64,000 nt of DNA from Mytilus californianus. Lineage: Eukaryota > Mollusca > Bivalvia > Mytilida > Mytilidae. The position numbers and the translations under genes were made by a program. The stretch is taken from the NCBI RefSeq assembly GCF_021869535.1, contig NW_026262668.1, positions 21,891,732 through 21,955,731 of the forward strand, read 5' to 3'. The stretch's first letter is position 1; each line of letters begins with the position of its first letter. The notes under the pieces were generated by a model that saw only the letters and a program-made list of their open reading frames with translations, was not told the origin of the DNA and did not search any database. This document shows positions 41,870 through 55,200 of this stretch, piece after piece.

Positions 41870-43690
41870 TCATGTATATTGTTGTATATATATTTATTTT
41901 TTATATAGGTTTCTTCAAAAAATTGTCGGTAAGGTAACTGCAGAACCATAGCGCTTTGGTCTTTTTTAATATATCATAAGGACCTAATTAAGAGCTATGG
42001 ATCCGCACCTAATAGTAAGATTGGTTGATTTATTTCATTTTATATACATGTATTTTCATGTGTATATGGTTGTATATAAATTTATTTTTTATATACTGGT
42101 AGGTTTCTTCAAAGAATTGATGGTAAGGTAGCTGTGGAACCATAGCTCTTAAGTCTTGATAATATATCATAAGGACCTAATTAAGAGCTATGGTTCCGCA
42201 CCTAATAGTAAGATTGGTTGATTTATTTCATTTTATACATTTTCATGTATATTGTTTTATATATATATTTATTTTTTATATAGGTCTCTTCAAAGAATTG
42301 ATGGTAAGGTAGCTGCTGAGCCGTAGTTCTTTGGTCTTAATAATATATCATAAGGACCTAATTAAGAGCTACGGGTCCGCACCTATTAGTGAGATTGGTT
42401 GATTTATTTCATTTTATATATTTTCATGTATATTGTTGTATATATATTTATTTTTTATATAGGTTTCTTCAAAAGAATTGATGGTAAGGTAGCTGCGGAA
42501 CCGTAGCTCTTAGGTCTTTATAATATATCATAAGGACCTAATTAAGAGCTATGGATCTATACCTAATATTAAGATTGGTTGATTTATTTCATTTTATATA
42601 TTTTCATGTATATTGTTGTATATATATTTATTTTTTATATAGGTTTCTTCAAAGAATTGATGGTAAGGTAGCTGGGGAACCGTAGCTCTTAGGTCTTTAT
42701 AATATATCATAAGGACCTAATTAAGAGCTATGGATCTATACCTAATATTAAGATTGGTTGATTTATTTCATTTTATATATTTTCATGTATATTGTTGTAT
42801 ATATATTTATTTTTTATATAGGTTTCTTCAAAAAATTGTCGGTAAGGTAACTGCAGAACCATAGCGCTTTGGTCTTTTTTAATATATCATAAGGACCTAA
42901 TTAAGAGCTATGGATCCGCACCTAATAGTAAGATTGGTTGATTTATTTCATTTTATATACATGTATTTTCATGTGTATATGGTTGTATATAAATTTATTT
43001 TTTATATACTGGTAGGTTTCTTCAAAGAATTGATGGTAAGGTAGCTGTGGAACCATAGCTCTTAAGTCTTGATAATATATCATAAGGACCTAATTAAGAG
43101 CTATGGTTCCGCACCTAATAGTAAGATTGGTTGATTTATTTCATTTTATACATTTTCATGTATATTGTTTTATATATATATTTATTTTTTATATAGGTCT
43201 CTTCAAAGAATTGATGGTAAGGTAGCTGCTGAGCCGTAGTTCTTTGGTCTTAATAATATATCATAAGGACCTAATTAAGAGCTACGGGTCCGCACCTATT
43301 AGTGAGATTGGTTGATTTATTTCATTTTATATATTTTCATGTATATTGTTGTATATATATTTATTTTTTATATAGGTTTCTTCAAAAGAATTGATGGTAA
43401 GGTAGCTGCGGAACCGTAGCTCTTAGGTCTTTATAATATATCATAAGGACCTAATTAAGAGCTATGGATCTATACCTAATATTAAGATTGGTTGATTTAT
43501 TTCATTTTATATATTTTCATGTATATTGTTGTATATATATTTATTTTTTATATAGGTTTCTTCAAAGAATTGATGGTAAGGTAGCTGGGGAACCGTAGCT
43601 CTTAGGTCTTTATAATATATCATAAGGACCTAATTAAGAGCTATGGATCTATACCTAATATTAAGATTGGTTGATTTATTTCATTTTATA
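41870..43690. repeat. Tandem duplication of about 0.9 kb (five monomers) in the satellite
   Basis: The rare variants 'aaaaaattgtcggtaaggta' and 'ggtcttttttaatatatc' appear at about 41,915 and again at about 42,831. The series of odd monomers after each ('tatacatgtattttcatg', 'atactggtaggtttc', 'gctgctgagccgtag', 'ggatctatacctaatatt') is the same in the same order. A third, slightly diverged version begins near 49,355. Confidence 0.85.
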
Positions 43691-44149
43691 TATTTTCATG
43701 TGTATATGGTTGTATATATATTTATTTTTTATATAGCTTTCTTCTAAGAATTGATGGTAAGGTAGCTGCAGAATCGTAGCTCTTAGGTCTTTATAATATA
43801 TCATAAGGACCTAATTAAGAGCTACGGTTTAGCACCTAATAGTAAGATTAGTTGATTTATTTCATTTTATATATTTTCATGTAAATTGTTGTATATATAT
43901 TTATTTTTTATATAGGTTTCTTTAAAGAATTGATGGTAAGGTAGCTGCGGAACAATAGCTTTTAGGTCATTATAATATATCATAAGGACCTAATTGAGAG
44001 CTATGGTTCTGCACCTAATAGTAAAATTGGTTGATTTATTTCATTTTGTATATTTTCATGTATATTGTTGTAAATATATTTATTTATATTGTTGTAAATA
44101 TATTTATTTTTCATATAGGTTTCCTCAAAGAATTGATGGTGAGGTAGCT

Positions 44150-44260
44150 GCGGAACCGTAGCTCTTAGGTCCTTGTGATATTTTTTGACTATTTGAGGAC
44201 CATCTATGTTCAATAAATATCATAAGGACCAAAGAGCTATGGTTCCACAGCTATAAATAG
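44150..44260. repeat. Aberrant monomer with unique insert, seen three times
   Basis: The monomer carries the extra sequence 'tttttgactatttgagg' followed by 'accatctatgttcaataaat' in the palindrome centre, and a changed right arm ('ttccacagctataaatag'). The same monomer recurs at about 50,690-50,800 and 55,500-55,615. Its neighbour in each case has the duplicated 'attgttgtaaatatatttat'. These three copies mark a block duplicated three times. Confidence 0.85.
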
Positions 44261-47200
44261 TATGGTTGGTTGATCTATTTCATTTTATATTTTCATGTAT
44301 ATTGTTGTATATATATTTATTTTTTAAATAGGTTTCTTCAAAGAATTGATGGTAAGGTAACTGCGGAACTGTAGCTCTTAGGTCTTTATAATATATCATA
44401 AGGACCTAATTAAGAGCTACGATTCCGCACCTAATAGTAAGATTGGTTGATTTATTTCATTTTATATATTTTCATGTATATTGTTGTATATATATTTATT
44501 TTTGATATAGGTTTCTTCAAAGAATTGATGGTAAGGTAGCTGCGGAACCTTAGGTCTTTATAATATATCATAAGATCATAAGGACCTAATTAAGAGCTAT
44601 GGTTCTGCACCTAATAGTAAGATTGGTAGATTTATTTCATTTTATTTATTTTCATGTATATTGTTGTATATTTATTTATTTTTATATAGGTTTCTTCAAA
44701 GAATTGATGGTAAGGTAGCTGCGGAACCTTAGGTCTTTATAATATATCATAAGGACTTAATTAAGAGCTATGGTTCCGCACTTAATAGTAAGATTGGTTG
44801 ATTTATTTCATTTTTTATATTTTCATGTGTATATGGTTGTATATATATTTATTTTTTAAATAGGTTTCTTCAAAGAATTGATGGTAAGGTAACTGCGGAA
44901 CCATAGCTCTTAGGTCTTTATAATATATCATAAGGACCTAATTAACAGCTAAGGTTCCGCACTTAATAGTAAGATTGGTTGATTTATTTCATTTTTTATA
45001 TTTTCATGTGTATATGGTTGTATATATATTTATTTTTTAAATAGGTTTCTTCAAAGAATTGATGGTAAGGTAACTGCGGAACCATAGCTCTTAGGTCTTT
45101 ATAATATATCATAAGGACCTAATTAAGAGCTATGGTTCCGCACCTAATAGTAAGATTGGTTGATTATTTTCATTTTATATATTTTCATGGATATTGTTGT
45201 ATATATATTTATTTTTTATATAGGTTTCTTCAAAGAATTGATGGTAAGGTAGCTGTGGAACCGTAGCTCTTAAGTCTTTATAATATATCATAAGGACCTA
45301 ATTAAGAGCTATGGTTCCGCACCTAATAGTAAGATTGGTTGATTTATTTCATTTTATATATTTTCATGTGTATATGGTTGTATATATATTTATTTTTTAT
45401 ATAGGTTTCTTCAAAGAATTGATGGTAAGGTAGCTGCGGAACCGTAGCTCTTAGGTCTTTATAATATATCATAAGGACCTAATTAAGAGCTATGGTTCCG
45501 CACCTAATAGTAAGATTAGTTGATTTATTTCATTTTATATATTTTCATGTATATTGTTGTATATATATTTATTTTTTATATAGGTTTCTTCAAAGAATTG
45601 ATGGTAAGGTAGCTGCGGAACCGTAGCTCTTAGGTCTTTATAATATATCATAAGGACCTAATTAAGAGCTATGGTTCCGCACCTAATAGTAAGATTAGTT
45701 GATTTATTTCATTTTATATATTTTCATGTATATTGTTGTATATATATTTATTTTTTATTTAGGTTTCTTCAAAGAATTGATGGTAAGGTAGCTGCGGAAC
45801 AGTAGCTCTTAGGTCTTTATAATATATCATAAGGACCTAATTAAGAGCTATGGTTCCGCACCTAATAGTAAGATTGGTTGATTTATTTCATTTTATACAT
45901 TTTCATGTGTATATGGTCGTATATATATTTATTTTTTATATAGGTCTCTTCAAAGAATTGATGGTAAGGTAGCTGCGGAGCTGTATCTCTTAAGTCTTTA
46001 TAATATATCATAAGGACCTAATTAAGAGCTATGGTTCCGCACCTAATAGTAAGATTGGTTGATTATTTTCATTTTATATATTTTGATGGATATTGTTGTA
46101 TATATATTTATTTTTTATATAGGTTTCTTCAAAGAATTGATGGTAAGGTAGCTGCGGAACCGTAGCTCTTAGGTCTTTATAATATATCATAAGGACCTAA
46201 TTAAGAGCTATGGTTCCGCACCTAATAGTAAGATTAGTTGATTTATTTCATTTTATATATTTTCATGTATATTGTTGTATATATATTTATTTTTATATAG
46301 GTTTCTTCAAAGAATTGATGGTAAGGTAGCTGTGGAACTGTAGCTCTTAAGTCTTTATAATATATCATAAGGACCTAATCAAGAGCTATGGTTCCGCACC
46401 TAATAGTAAGATTGGTTGATTTATTTCATTTTATATATTTTGATGGATATTGTTGTATATATATTTATTTTTTATTTAGGTTTCTTTAAAGAATTGATGG
46501 TAAGGTAGCTGCGGAACAGTAGCTCTTGAATCTTTATAATATATCATAAGGACCTAATTAAGAGCTATGGTTCCGCACCTAATAGTAAGATTGGTTGATT
46601 TATTTCATTTTTTATATTTTCATGTGTATGTGGTTGTATATATATTTATTTTTTATATAGGTTTCTTCAAAGAATTGATGGTAAGGTTACTGCGGAACCG
46701 TAGCTCTTAAGTCTTTATAATATATCATAAGGACCTAATCAAGAGCTATGGTTCCGCACCTAATAGTAAGATTGGTTGATTTATTTCATTTTATATATTT
46801 TCATGGATATTGTTGTATATATATTTATTTTTTATTTAGGTTTCTTTAAAGAATTGATGGTAAGGTAGCTGCGGAACAGTAGCTCTTGAGTCTTTATAAA
46901 ATATCATAAGGACCTAATTAAGAGCTATGGTTCCGCACCTAATAGTAAGATTGGTTGATTTATTTCATTTTATACATTTTCATGTGTATATGGTCGTATA
47001 TATATTTATTTTTTATATAGGTCTCTTCAAAGAATTGATGGTAAGGTAGCTGCGGAGCTGTATCTCTTAAGTCTTTATAATATATCATAAGGACCTAATT
47101 AAGAGCTATGGTTCCGCACCTAATAGTAAGATTGGTTGATTATTTTCATTTTATATATTTTGATGGATATTGTTGTATATATATTTATTTTTTATATAGG

Positions 47201-50200
47201 TTTCTTCAAAGGATTGTTGGTAAGGTAGCTGCGGAACCGTAGCTCGTAGGTCTTTATAATATATCATAATGACCTAATTAAGAGCTATGGTTCCGCACCT
47301 AATAGTAAGATTAGTTGATTTATTTCATTTTATATATTTTCATGTATATTGTTGTATATATATTTATTTTTTATATAGGTTTCTTCAAAGAATTGATGGT
47401 AAGGTAGCTGTGGAACTGTAGCTCTTTAAGTCTTTATAATATATCATAAGGACCTAATCAAGAGCTATGGTTCCGCACCTAATAGTAAGATTGGTTGATT
47501 TATTTCATTTTATATATTTTGATGGATATTGTTGTATATATATTTATTTTTTATTTAGGTTTCTTTAAAGAATTGATGGTAAGGTAGCTGCGGAACAGTA
47601 GCTCTTGAATCTTTATAATATATCATAAGGACCTAATTAAGAGCTATGGTTCCGCACCTAATAGTAAGATTGGTTGATTTATTTCATTTTTTATATTTTC
47701 ATGTGTATGTGGTTGTATATATATTTATTTTTTATATAGGTTTCTTCAAAGAATTGATGGTAAGGTTACTGCGGAACCGTAGCTCTTAAGTCTTTATAAT
47801 ATATCATAAGGACCTAATCAAGAGCTATGGTTCCGCACCTAATAGTAAGATTGGTTGATTTATTTCATTTTATATATTTTCATGGATATTGTTGTATATA
47901 TATTTATTTTTTATTTAGGTTTCTTTAAAGAATTGATGGTAAGGTAGCTGCGGAACAGTAGCTCTTGGGTCTTTATAAAATATCATAAGGACCTAATTAA
48001 GAGCTATGGTTCCGCACCTAATAGTAAGATTGGTTGATTTATTTCATTTTTTATATTTTCATGTGTATATGGTTGTATATATATTTATTTTTTAAATAGG
48101 TTTCTTCAAAGAATTGATGGTAAGGTAACTGCGGAACCGTAGCTCTTAGGTCTTTATAATATATCATAAGGACCTAATGAAGAGCTATGGTTCCGCACCT
48201 AATAGTATGATTGGTTGATTTATTTCATTTTATATATTTTCATGGATATTGTTGTATATATATTTATTTTTTATATAGGTTTCTTCAAAGAATTGATGGT
48301 AAGGTAGCTGCTGAACAGTAGCTCTTAGGTCTTTATAATATATCATAAGGACCTAATTAAGAGCTATGGTTCCGCACCTAATAGTAAGATTGGTTGATTT
48401 ATTTCATTTTATACATTTTCATGTGTATATGGTCATATATATATTTATTTTTTATATAGGTCTCTTCAAAGAATTGATGGTAAGGTAGCTGCGGAGCTGT
48501 ATCTCTTAAGTCTTTATAATATATCATAAGGACCTAATTAAGAGCTATGGTTCCGCACCTAATAGTAAGATTGGTTAATTATTTTCATTTTATATATTTT
48601 GATGGATATTGTTGTATATATATTTATTTTTTATATAGGTTTCTTCAAAGAATTGATGGTAAGGTAGCTGTGGAACCGTAGCTCTTAAGTCTTTATAATA
48701 TATCATAAGGACCTAATTAAGAGCTATGGTTCCGCACCTAATAGTAAGATTGGTTGATTTATTTCATTTTATATATTTTCATGTGTATATGGTTGTATAT
48801 ATATTTATTTTTTATATAGGTTTCTTCAGAAAATTGATGGTAAGGTAGCTGCGGAACCGTAGCTCTTAGGTCTTTATAATATACTATAAGGACCTCATTA
48901 AGAGCTATGGTTCCGCACCTAATAGTAAGATTAGTTGATTTATTTCATTTTATATATTTTCATGTATATTGTTGTATATATATTTATTTTTTATATATGT
49001 TTCTTCAAAGAATTGATGGTAAGGTAGCTGTGGAACCGTAGCTCTTGAGTCTTTATAATATATCATAAGGACCTAATTAAGAGCTATGGTTCCGCACCTA
49101 ATAGTAAAATTGGTTGATTTATTTCATTTTATATTTTTTCATGTATATTGTTGTATATATATTTATTTTTTATATAGGTTTCTTCATAGAATTGATGGTA
49201 AGTTAGCTGCGGAACCGTAGCTCTTAGGTCTTTATAATATATCATAAGGACCTAATTAAGAGCTATGGTTCCGCACCTAATAGTAAGATTGGTTGATTTA
49301 CTTCATTTTATATATTTTCATGTATATTGTTGTATATATATTTATTTTTTATATAGGTTTCTTCAAAAAATTGATGGTAAGGTAACTGCAGAACCATAGC
49401 GCTTAGGTCTTTTTTAATATATCATAAGGACCTAATTAAGAGCTATGGATCCGCACCTCATAGTAAGATTGGTTGATTTATTTCATTTTATATACATGTA
49501 TTTTCATGTGTATATGGTTGTATATAAATTTATTTTTTATATACTGGTAGGTTTCTTCAAAGAATTGATGGTAAGGTAGCTGTGGAACCATAGCTCTTAA
49601 GTCTTGATAATATATCATAAGGACCTAATTAAGAGCTATGGTTCCGCACCTAATAGTAAGATTGGTTGATTTATTTCATTTTATACATTTTCATGTATAT
49701 TGTTTTATATATATATTTATTTTTTATATAGGTCTCTTCAAAGAATTGATGGTAAGATAGCTGCTGAGCCGTAGTTCTTTGGTCTTAATAATATATCATA
49801 AAGACCTAATTAAGAGCTACGGGTCCGCACCTATTAGTGAGATTGGTTGATTTATTTCATTTTATATATTTTCATGTATATTGTTGTATATATATTTATT
49901 TTTTATATAGGTTTCTTCAAAAGAATTGATGGTAAGGTAGCAGCGGAACCGTAGCTCTTAGGTCTTTATAATATATCATAAGGACCTAATTAAGAGCTAT
50001 GGATCTATACCTAATATTAAGATTGGTTGATTTATTTCATTTTATATATTTTCATGTATATTGTTGTATATATATTTATTTTTTATATAGGTTTCTTCAA
50101 AGAATTGATGGTAAGGTAGCTGGGGAACCGTAGCTCTTAGGTCTTTATAATATATCATAAGGACCTAATTAAGAGCTATGGATCTATACCTAATATTAAG

Positions 50201-52238
50201 ATTGGTTGATTTATTTCATTTTATATATTTTCATGTGTATATGGTTGTATATATATATTTATTTTTTATATAGGTTTCTTCTAAGAATTGATGGTAAGGT
50301 AGCTGCAGAACCGTAGCTCTTAGGTCTTTATAATATATCATAAGGACCTAATTAAGAGCTACGGTTCAGCAACTAATAGTAAGATTAGTTGATTTATTTC
50401 ATTTTATATATTTTCATGTAAATTGTTGTATATATATTTATTTTTTATATAGGTTTCTTTAAAGAATTGATGGTAAGGTAGCTGCGGAACAATAGCTCTT
50501 AGGTCATTCTAATATATCATAAGGACCTGATTTAGAGCTATGGTTCTGCACCTAATAGTAAAATTGGTTGATTTATTTCATTTTGTATATTTTCATGTAT
50601 ATTGTTGTAAATATATTTATTTATATTGTTGTAAATATATTTATTTTTCATATAGGTTTCCTCAAAGAATTGATGGTGAGGTAGCTGCGGAACCGTAGCT
50701 CTTAGGTCCTTGTGATATTTTTTGACTATTTGAGGACCATCTATGTTCAATAAATATCATAAGGACCAAAGAGCTATGGTTCCACAGCTATAAATAGTAT
50801 GGTTGGTTGATCTATTTCATTTTATATTTTCATGTATATTGTTGTATATATATTTATTTTTTAAATAGGTTTCTTCAAAGAATTGATGGTAAGGTAACTG
50901 CGGAACCGTAGCTCTTAGGTCTTTATAATATATCATAAGGACCTAATTAAGAGCTACGATTCCGCACCTAATAGTAAGATTGGTTGATTTATTTCATTTT
51001 ATATATTTTCATGTATATTGTTGTATATATATTTATTTTTGATAAAGGTTTCTTCAAAGAATTGATGGTAAGGTAGCTGCGGAACCATAGCTCTTAGGTC
51101 TTTATAATATATCATAAGATCATATGGACCTAATTAAGAGCTATGGTTCTGCACCTAATAGTAAGATTGGTAGATTTATTTCATTTTATTTATTTTCATG
51201 TATATTGTTGTATATTTATTTATTTTTATATAGGTTTCTTCAAAGAATTGATGGTAAGGTAGCTGCGGAACCTTAGGTCTTTATAATATATCATAAGGAC
51301 TTAATTAAGAGCTATGGTTCCTCACCTAATAGTAAGATTCGTTGATTATTTTCATTTTATATATTTTCATGGATATTGTTGTATATATATTTATTTTTTA
51401 TATAGGTTTCTTCAAAGAATTGATGGTAAGGTAGCTGCCGAACAGTAGCTCTTAGGTCTTTATAATATATCATAAGGACCTAATTAAGAGCTATGGTTCC
51501 GCACCTAATAGTAAGATTGGTTGATTTATTTCATTTTATATATTTTCATGTGTATATGGTTGTATGTATGTATATGGTTGTATATATATTTATTTTTAAT
51601 ATAGGTTTCTTCAAAGAAGCTGTGGAACGTTGCTCTTAAGTCTTTATAATATATCATAAGGACCTAATTAAGAGCTATGGTTCCGCACCTAATAGTAAGA
51701 TTAGTTGATTTATTTCATTTTATATATTTTCATGTATATTGTTGTATATATATTTATTTTTTATATAGGTTTCTTCAAAGAATTGATGGTAAGGTAGCTG
51801 TGGAACGTTGCTCTTAAGTCTTTATAATATATCATAAGGACCTAATTAAGAGCTATGGTTCCGCACCTAATAGTAAGATTAGTTGATTTATTTCATTTTA
51901 TATATTTTCATGTATATTGTTTTATATATATTTATGTTTTATATAGGTTTCTTCAAAGAATTGATGGTAAGGTAGCTGTGGAACCGTAGCTCTTAGGTCT
52001 TTACAATATATCATAAGGACCTAATTAAGAGCTACGGTTCTGCACCTAATAGTAAGATTGGTTGATTATTTTCATTTTATATATTTTCATGGATATTGTT
52101 GTATATATATTTATTTTTTATATAGGTTTCTTCCAAGAATTGATGGTAAGGTAGCTGTGGAACCGTAGCTCTAAGTCTTTATAATATATCATAAGGACCT
52201 AATTAAGAGCTATGGTTCCGCACCTAATAGTAAGATTG

Positions 52239-55200
52239 GTTGATTTATTTTTTATATAGGTTTCTTCAAAGAATTGATGGTAAGGTAGCTGCAGAACCGT
52301 AGCTCTTAGGTCTTTATGATATATCATAAGGACCTAATTAAGAACTATTGTTCCGCACCTAATAGTAAGATTGGTGGATTTATTTCATTTTATATATTTT
52401 CATGGATATTGTTGTATATATATTTATTTTTTATAAAGGTTTCTTCATACAATTAATGGTAAGGTAGCTGTTGAACCGTAGCTCTTAGGTCTTTATAATA
52501 TATCATAAGGACCTAATTAAGAGCTATAGTTCCGCACCATATAGTAAGATTGGTTGATTTATTTCATTTTATATATTTTCATGGATATTGTTGTATATAT
52601 ATTTATTTTTTATATAGGTTTCTTCAAAGAATTGATGGTAAGGTAGCTGTGGAACCGTAGCTCTTAGGTCTTTACAATATATCATAAGGACCTTATTAAG
52701 AGCTATGGTTCCGCACCTAATAGTAAGATTGGTTGATTTATTTCATTTTATATATTTTCATGTATATTGTTGTATATATATTTATTTTTTATATAGGTTT
52801 CTTCAAAGAATTGATGGTAAGATAACTGCAGAACCATAGTGCTTAGGTCTTTGCTATATATCATAAGGACCTAATTAAGAGCTATGGATCCGCACTTATA
52901 GTAAGATTGGTTAATTTATTTCATTTTATATATTTTCATGTGTATATGGTTGTATATAAATTTATTTTTTAAAAAGGTTTCTTCAAAGAATTGATGGTAA
53001 GGTAACTGCGGAACCGTAGCTCTTAGGTCTTTATAATATATCATAAGGACCTAATTAAGAGCTATGGTTCCGCACCTAATAGTAAGATTGGTTGATTTAT
53101 TTCATTTTATATATTTTCATGTATATTGTTGTATTTATATTTATTTTTTATATAGGTTTCTTCAAAGAATTGATGGTAAGGTAGCTGTGGAACTGTAGCT
53201 CTTAGGTCTTTATAATATAACATAAGGACCTAATTAAGAGCTATGGTTCCGCACCTAATAGTAAGATTGGTTGATTTATTTCATTTTATATATATTTTCA
53301 TGTATATTGTTGTATATATATTTATTTTTTATATAGGTTTCTTCAAAGAATTGATGGTAAGGTAACTGCAGAACCATAGCGCTTATGTCTTTATAATATA
53401 TCATAAGGACCTAATTAAGAGCTATGGATCCGCACCTAATAGTAAGATTGGTTGATTTATTACATTTTATATATTTTCATGTATATTGTTGTATATATAT
53501 TTATTTTTTATATAGGTTTCTTCAAAGAATTGATGGTAAGGTAGCTGCAGAACCGTAGCTCTTATGTCTTTATAATATATCATAAGGACCTAATTAAATT
53601 CTATGGTTCCGCACCTAATAGTAAGATCGGTTGAATTATTTCATTAATATATTTTCATGGATATTGTTGTATATATATTTATTTTTTATATAGGTTTCTT
53701 CAAAGAATTGATGGTAAGGTAGCTGTGGAACCGTAGCTCTTAGGTCTTTACAATATATCATAAGGACCTAATTAAGAGCTACGGTTCTGCACCTAATAGT
53801 AAGATTGGTTGATTATTTTCATTTTATATATTTTCATGGATATTGTTGTATATATATTTATTTTTTATATAGGTTTCTTCCAAGAATTGATGGTAAGGTA
53901 GCTGTGGAACCGTAGCTCTAAGTCTTTATAATATATCATAAGGACCTAATTAAGAGCTATGGTTCCGCACCTAATAGTAAGATTGGTTGATTTATTTTTT
54001 ATATAGGTTTCTTCAAAGAATTGATGGTAAGGTAGCTGCAGAACCGTAGCTCTTAGGTCTTTATGATATATCATAAGGACCTAATTAAGAACTATTGTTC
54101 CGCACCTAATAGTAAGATTGGTGGATTTATTTCATTTTATATATTTTCATGGATATTGTTGTATATATATTTATTTTTTATAAAGGTTTCTTCATACAAT
54201 TAATGGTAAGGTAGCTGTTGAACCGTAGCTCTTAGGTCTTTATAATATATCATAAGGACCTAATTAAGAGCTATAGTTCCGCACCATATAGTAAGATTGG
54301 TTGATTTATTTCATTTTATATATTTTCATGGATATTGTTGTATATATATTTATTTTTTATATAGGTTTCTTCAAAGAATTGATGGTAAGGTAGCTGTGGA
54401 ACCGTAGCTCTTAGGTCTTTACAATATATCATAAGGACCTAATTAAGAGCTATGGTTCCGCACCTAATAGTAAGATTGGTTGATTTATTTCATTTTATAT
54501 ATTTTCATGTATATTGTTGTATATATATTTATTTTTTATATAGGTTTCTTCAAAGAATTGATGGTAAGATAACTGCAGAACCATAGTGCTTAGGTCTTTG
54601 CTATATATCATAAGGACCTAATTAAGAGCTATGGATCCGCACTTATAGTAAGATTGGTTAATTTATTTCATTTTATATATTTTCATGTGTATATGGTTGT
54701 ATATAAATTTATTTTTTAAAAAGGTTTCTTCAAAGAATTGATGGTAAGGTAACTGCGGAACCGTAGCTCTTAGGTCTTTATAATATATCATAAGGACCTA
54801 ATTAAGAGCTATGGTTCCGCACCTAATAGTAAGATTGGTTGATTTATTTCATTTTATATATTTTCATGTATATTGTTGTATTTATATTTATTTTTTATAT
54901 AGGTTTCTTCAAAGAATTGATGGTAAGGTAGCTGGGGAACCGTAGCTCTTAGGTCTTTATAATATATCATAAGGACCTAATTAAGAGCTATGGATCTATA
55001 CCTAATATTAAGATTGGTTGATTTATTTCATTTTATATATTTTCATGTGTATATGGTTGTATATATATATTTATTTTTTATATAGGTTTCTTCTAAGAAT
55101 TGGTGGTAAGGTAGCTGCAGAACCGTAGCTCTTAGGTCTTTATAATATATCATAAGGACCTAATTAAGAGCTACGGTTCAGCAACTAATAGTAAGATTAG

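Noticed and set aside
43990-44213. Identical or near-identical 70-codon minus-strand ORFs at 44,001-44,213, 50,538-50,750 and 55,350-55,562, and a plus-strand one at 40,019-40,231
   Set aside because: They lie within satellite monomers and are repeated only because the blocks are duplicated. Composition is Asn/Ile/Tyr/Lys-rich with no domain.
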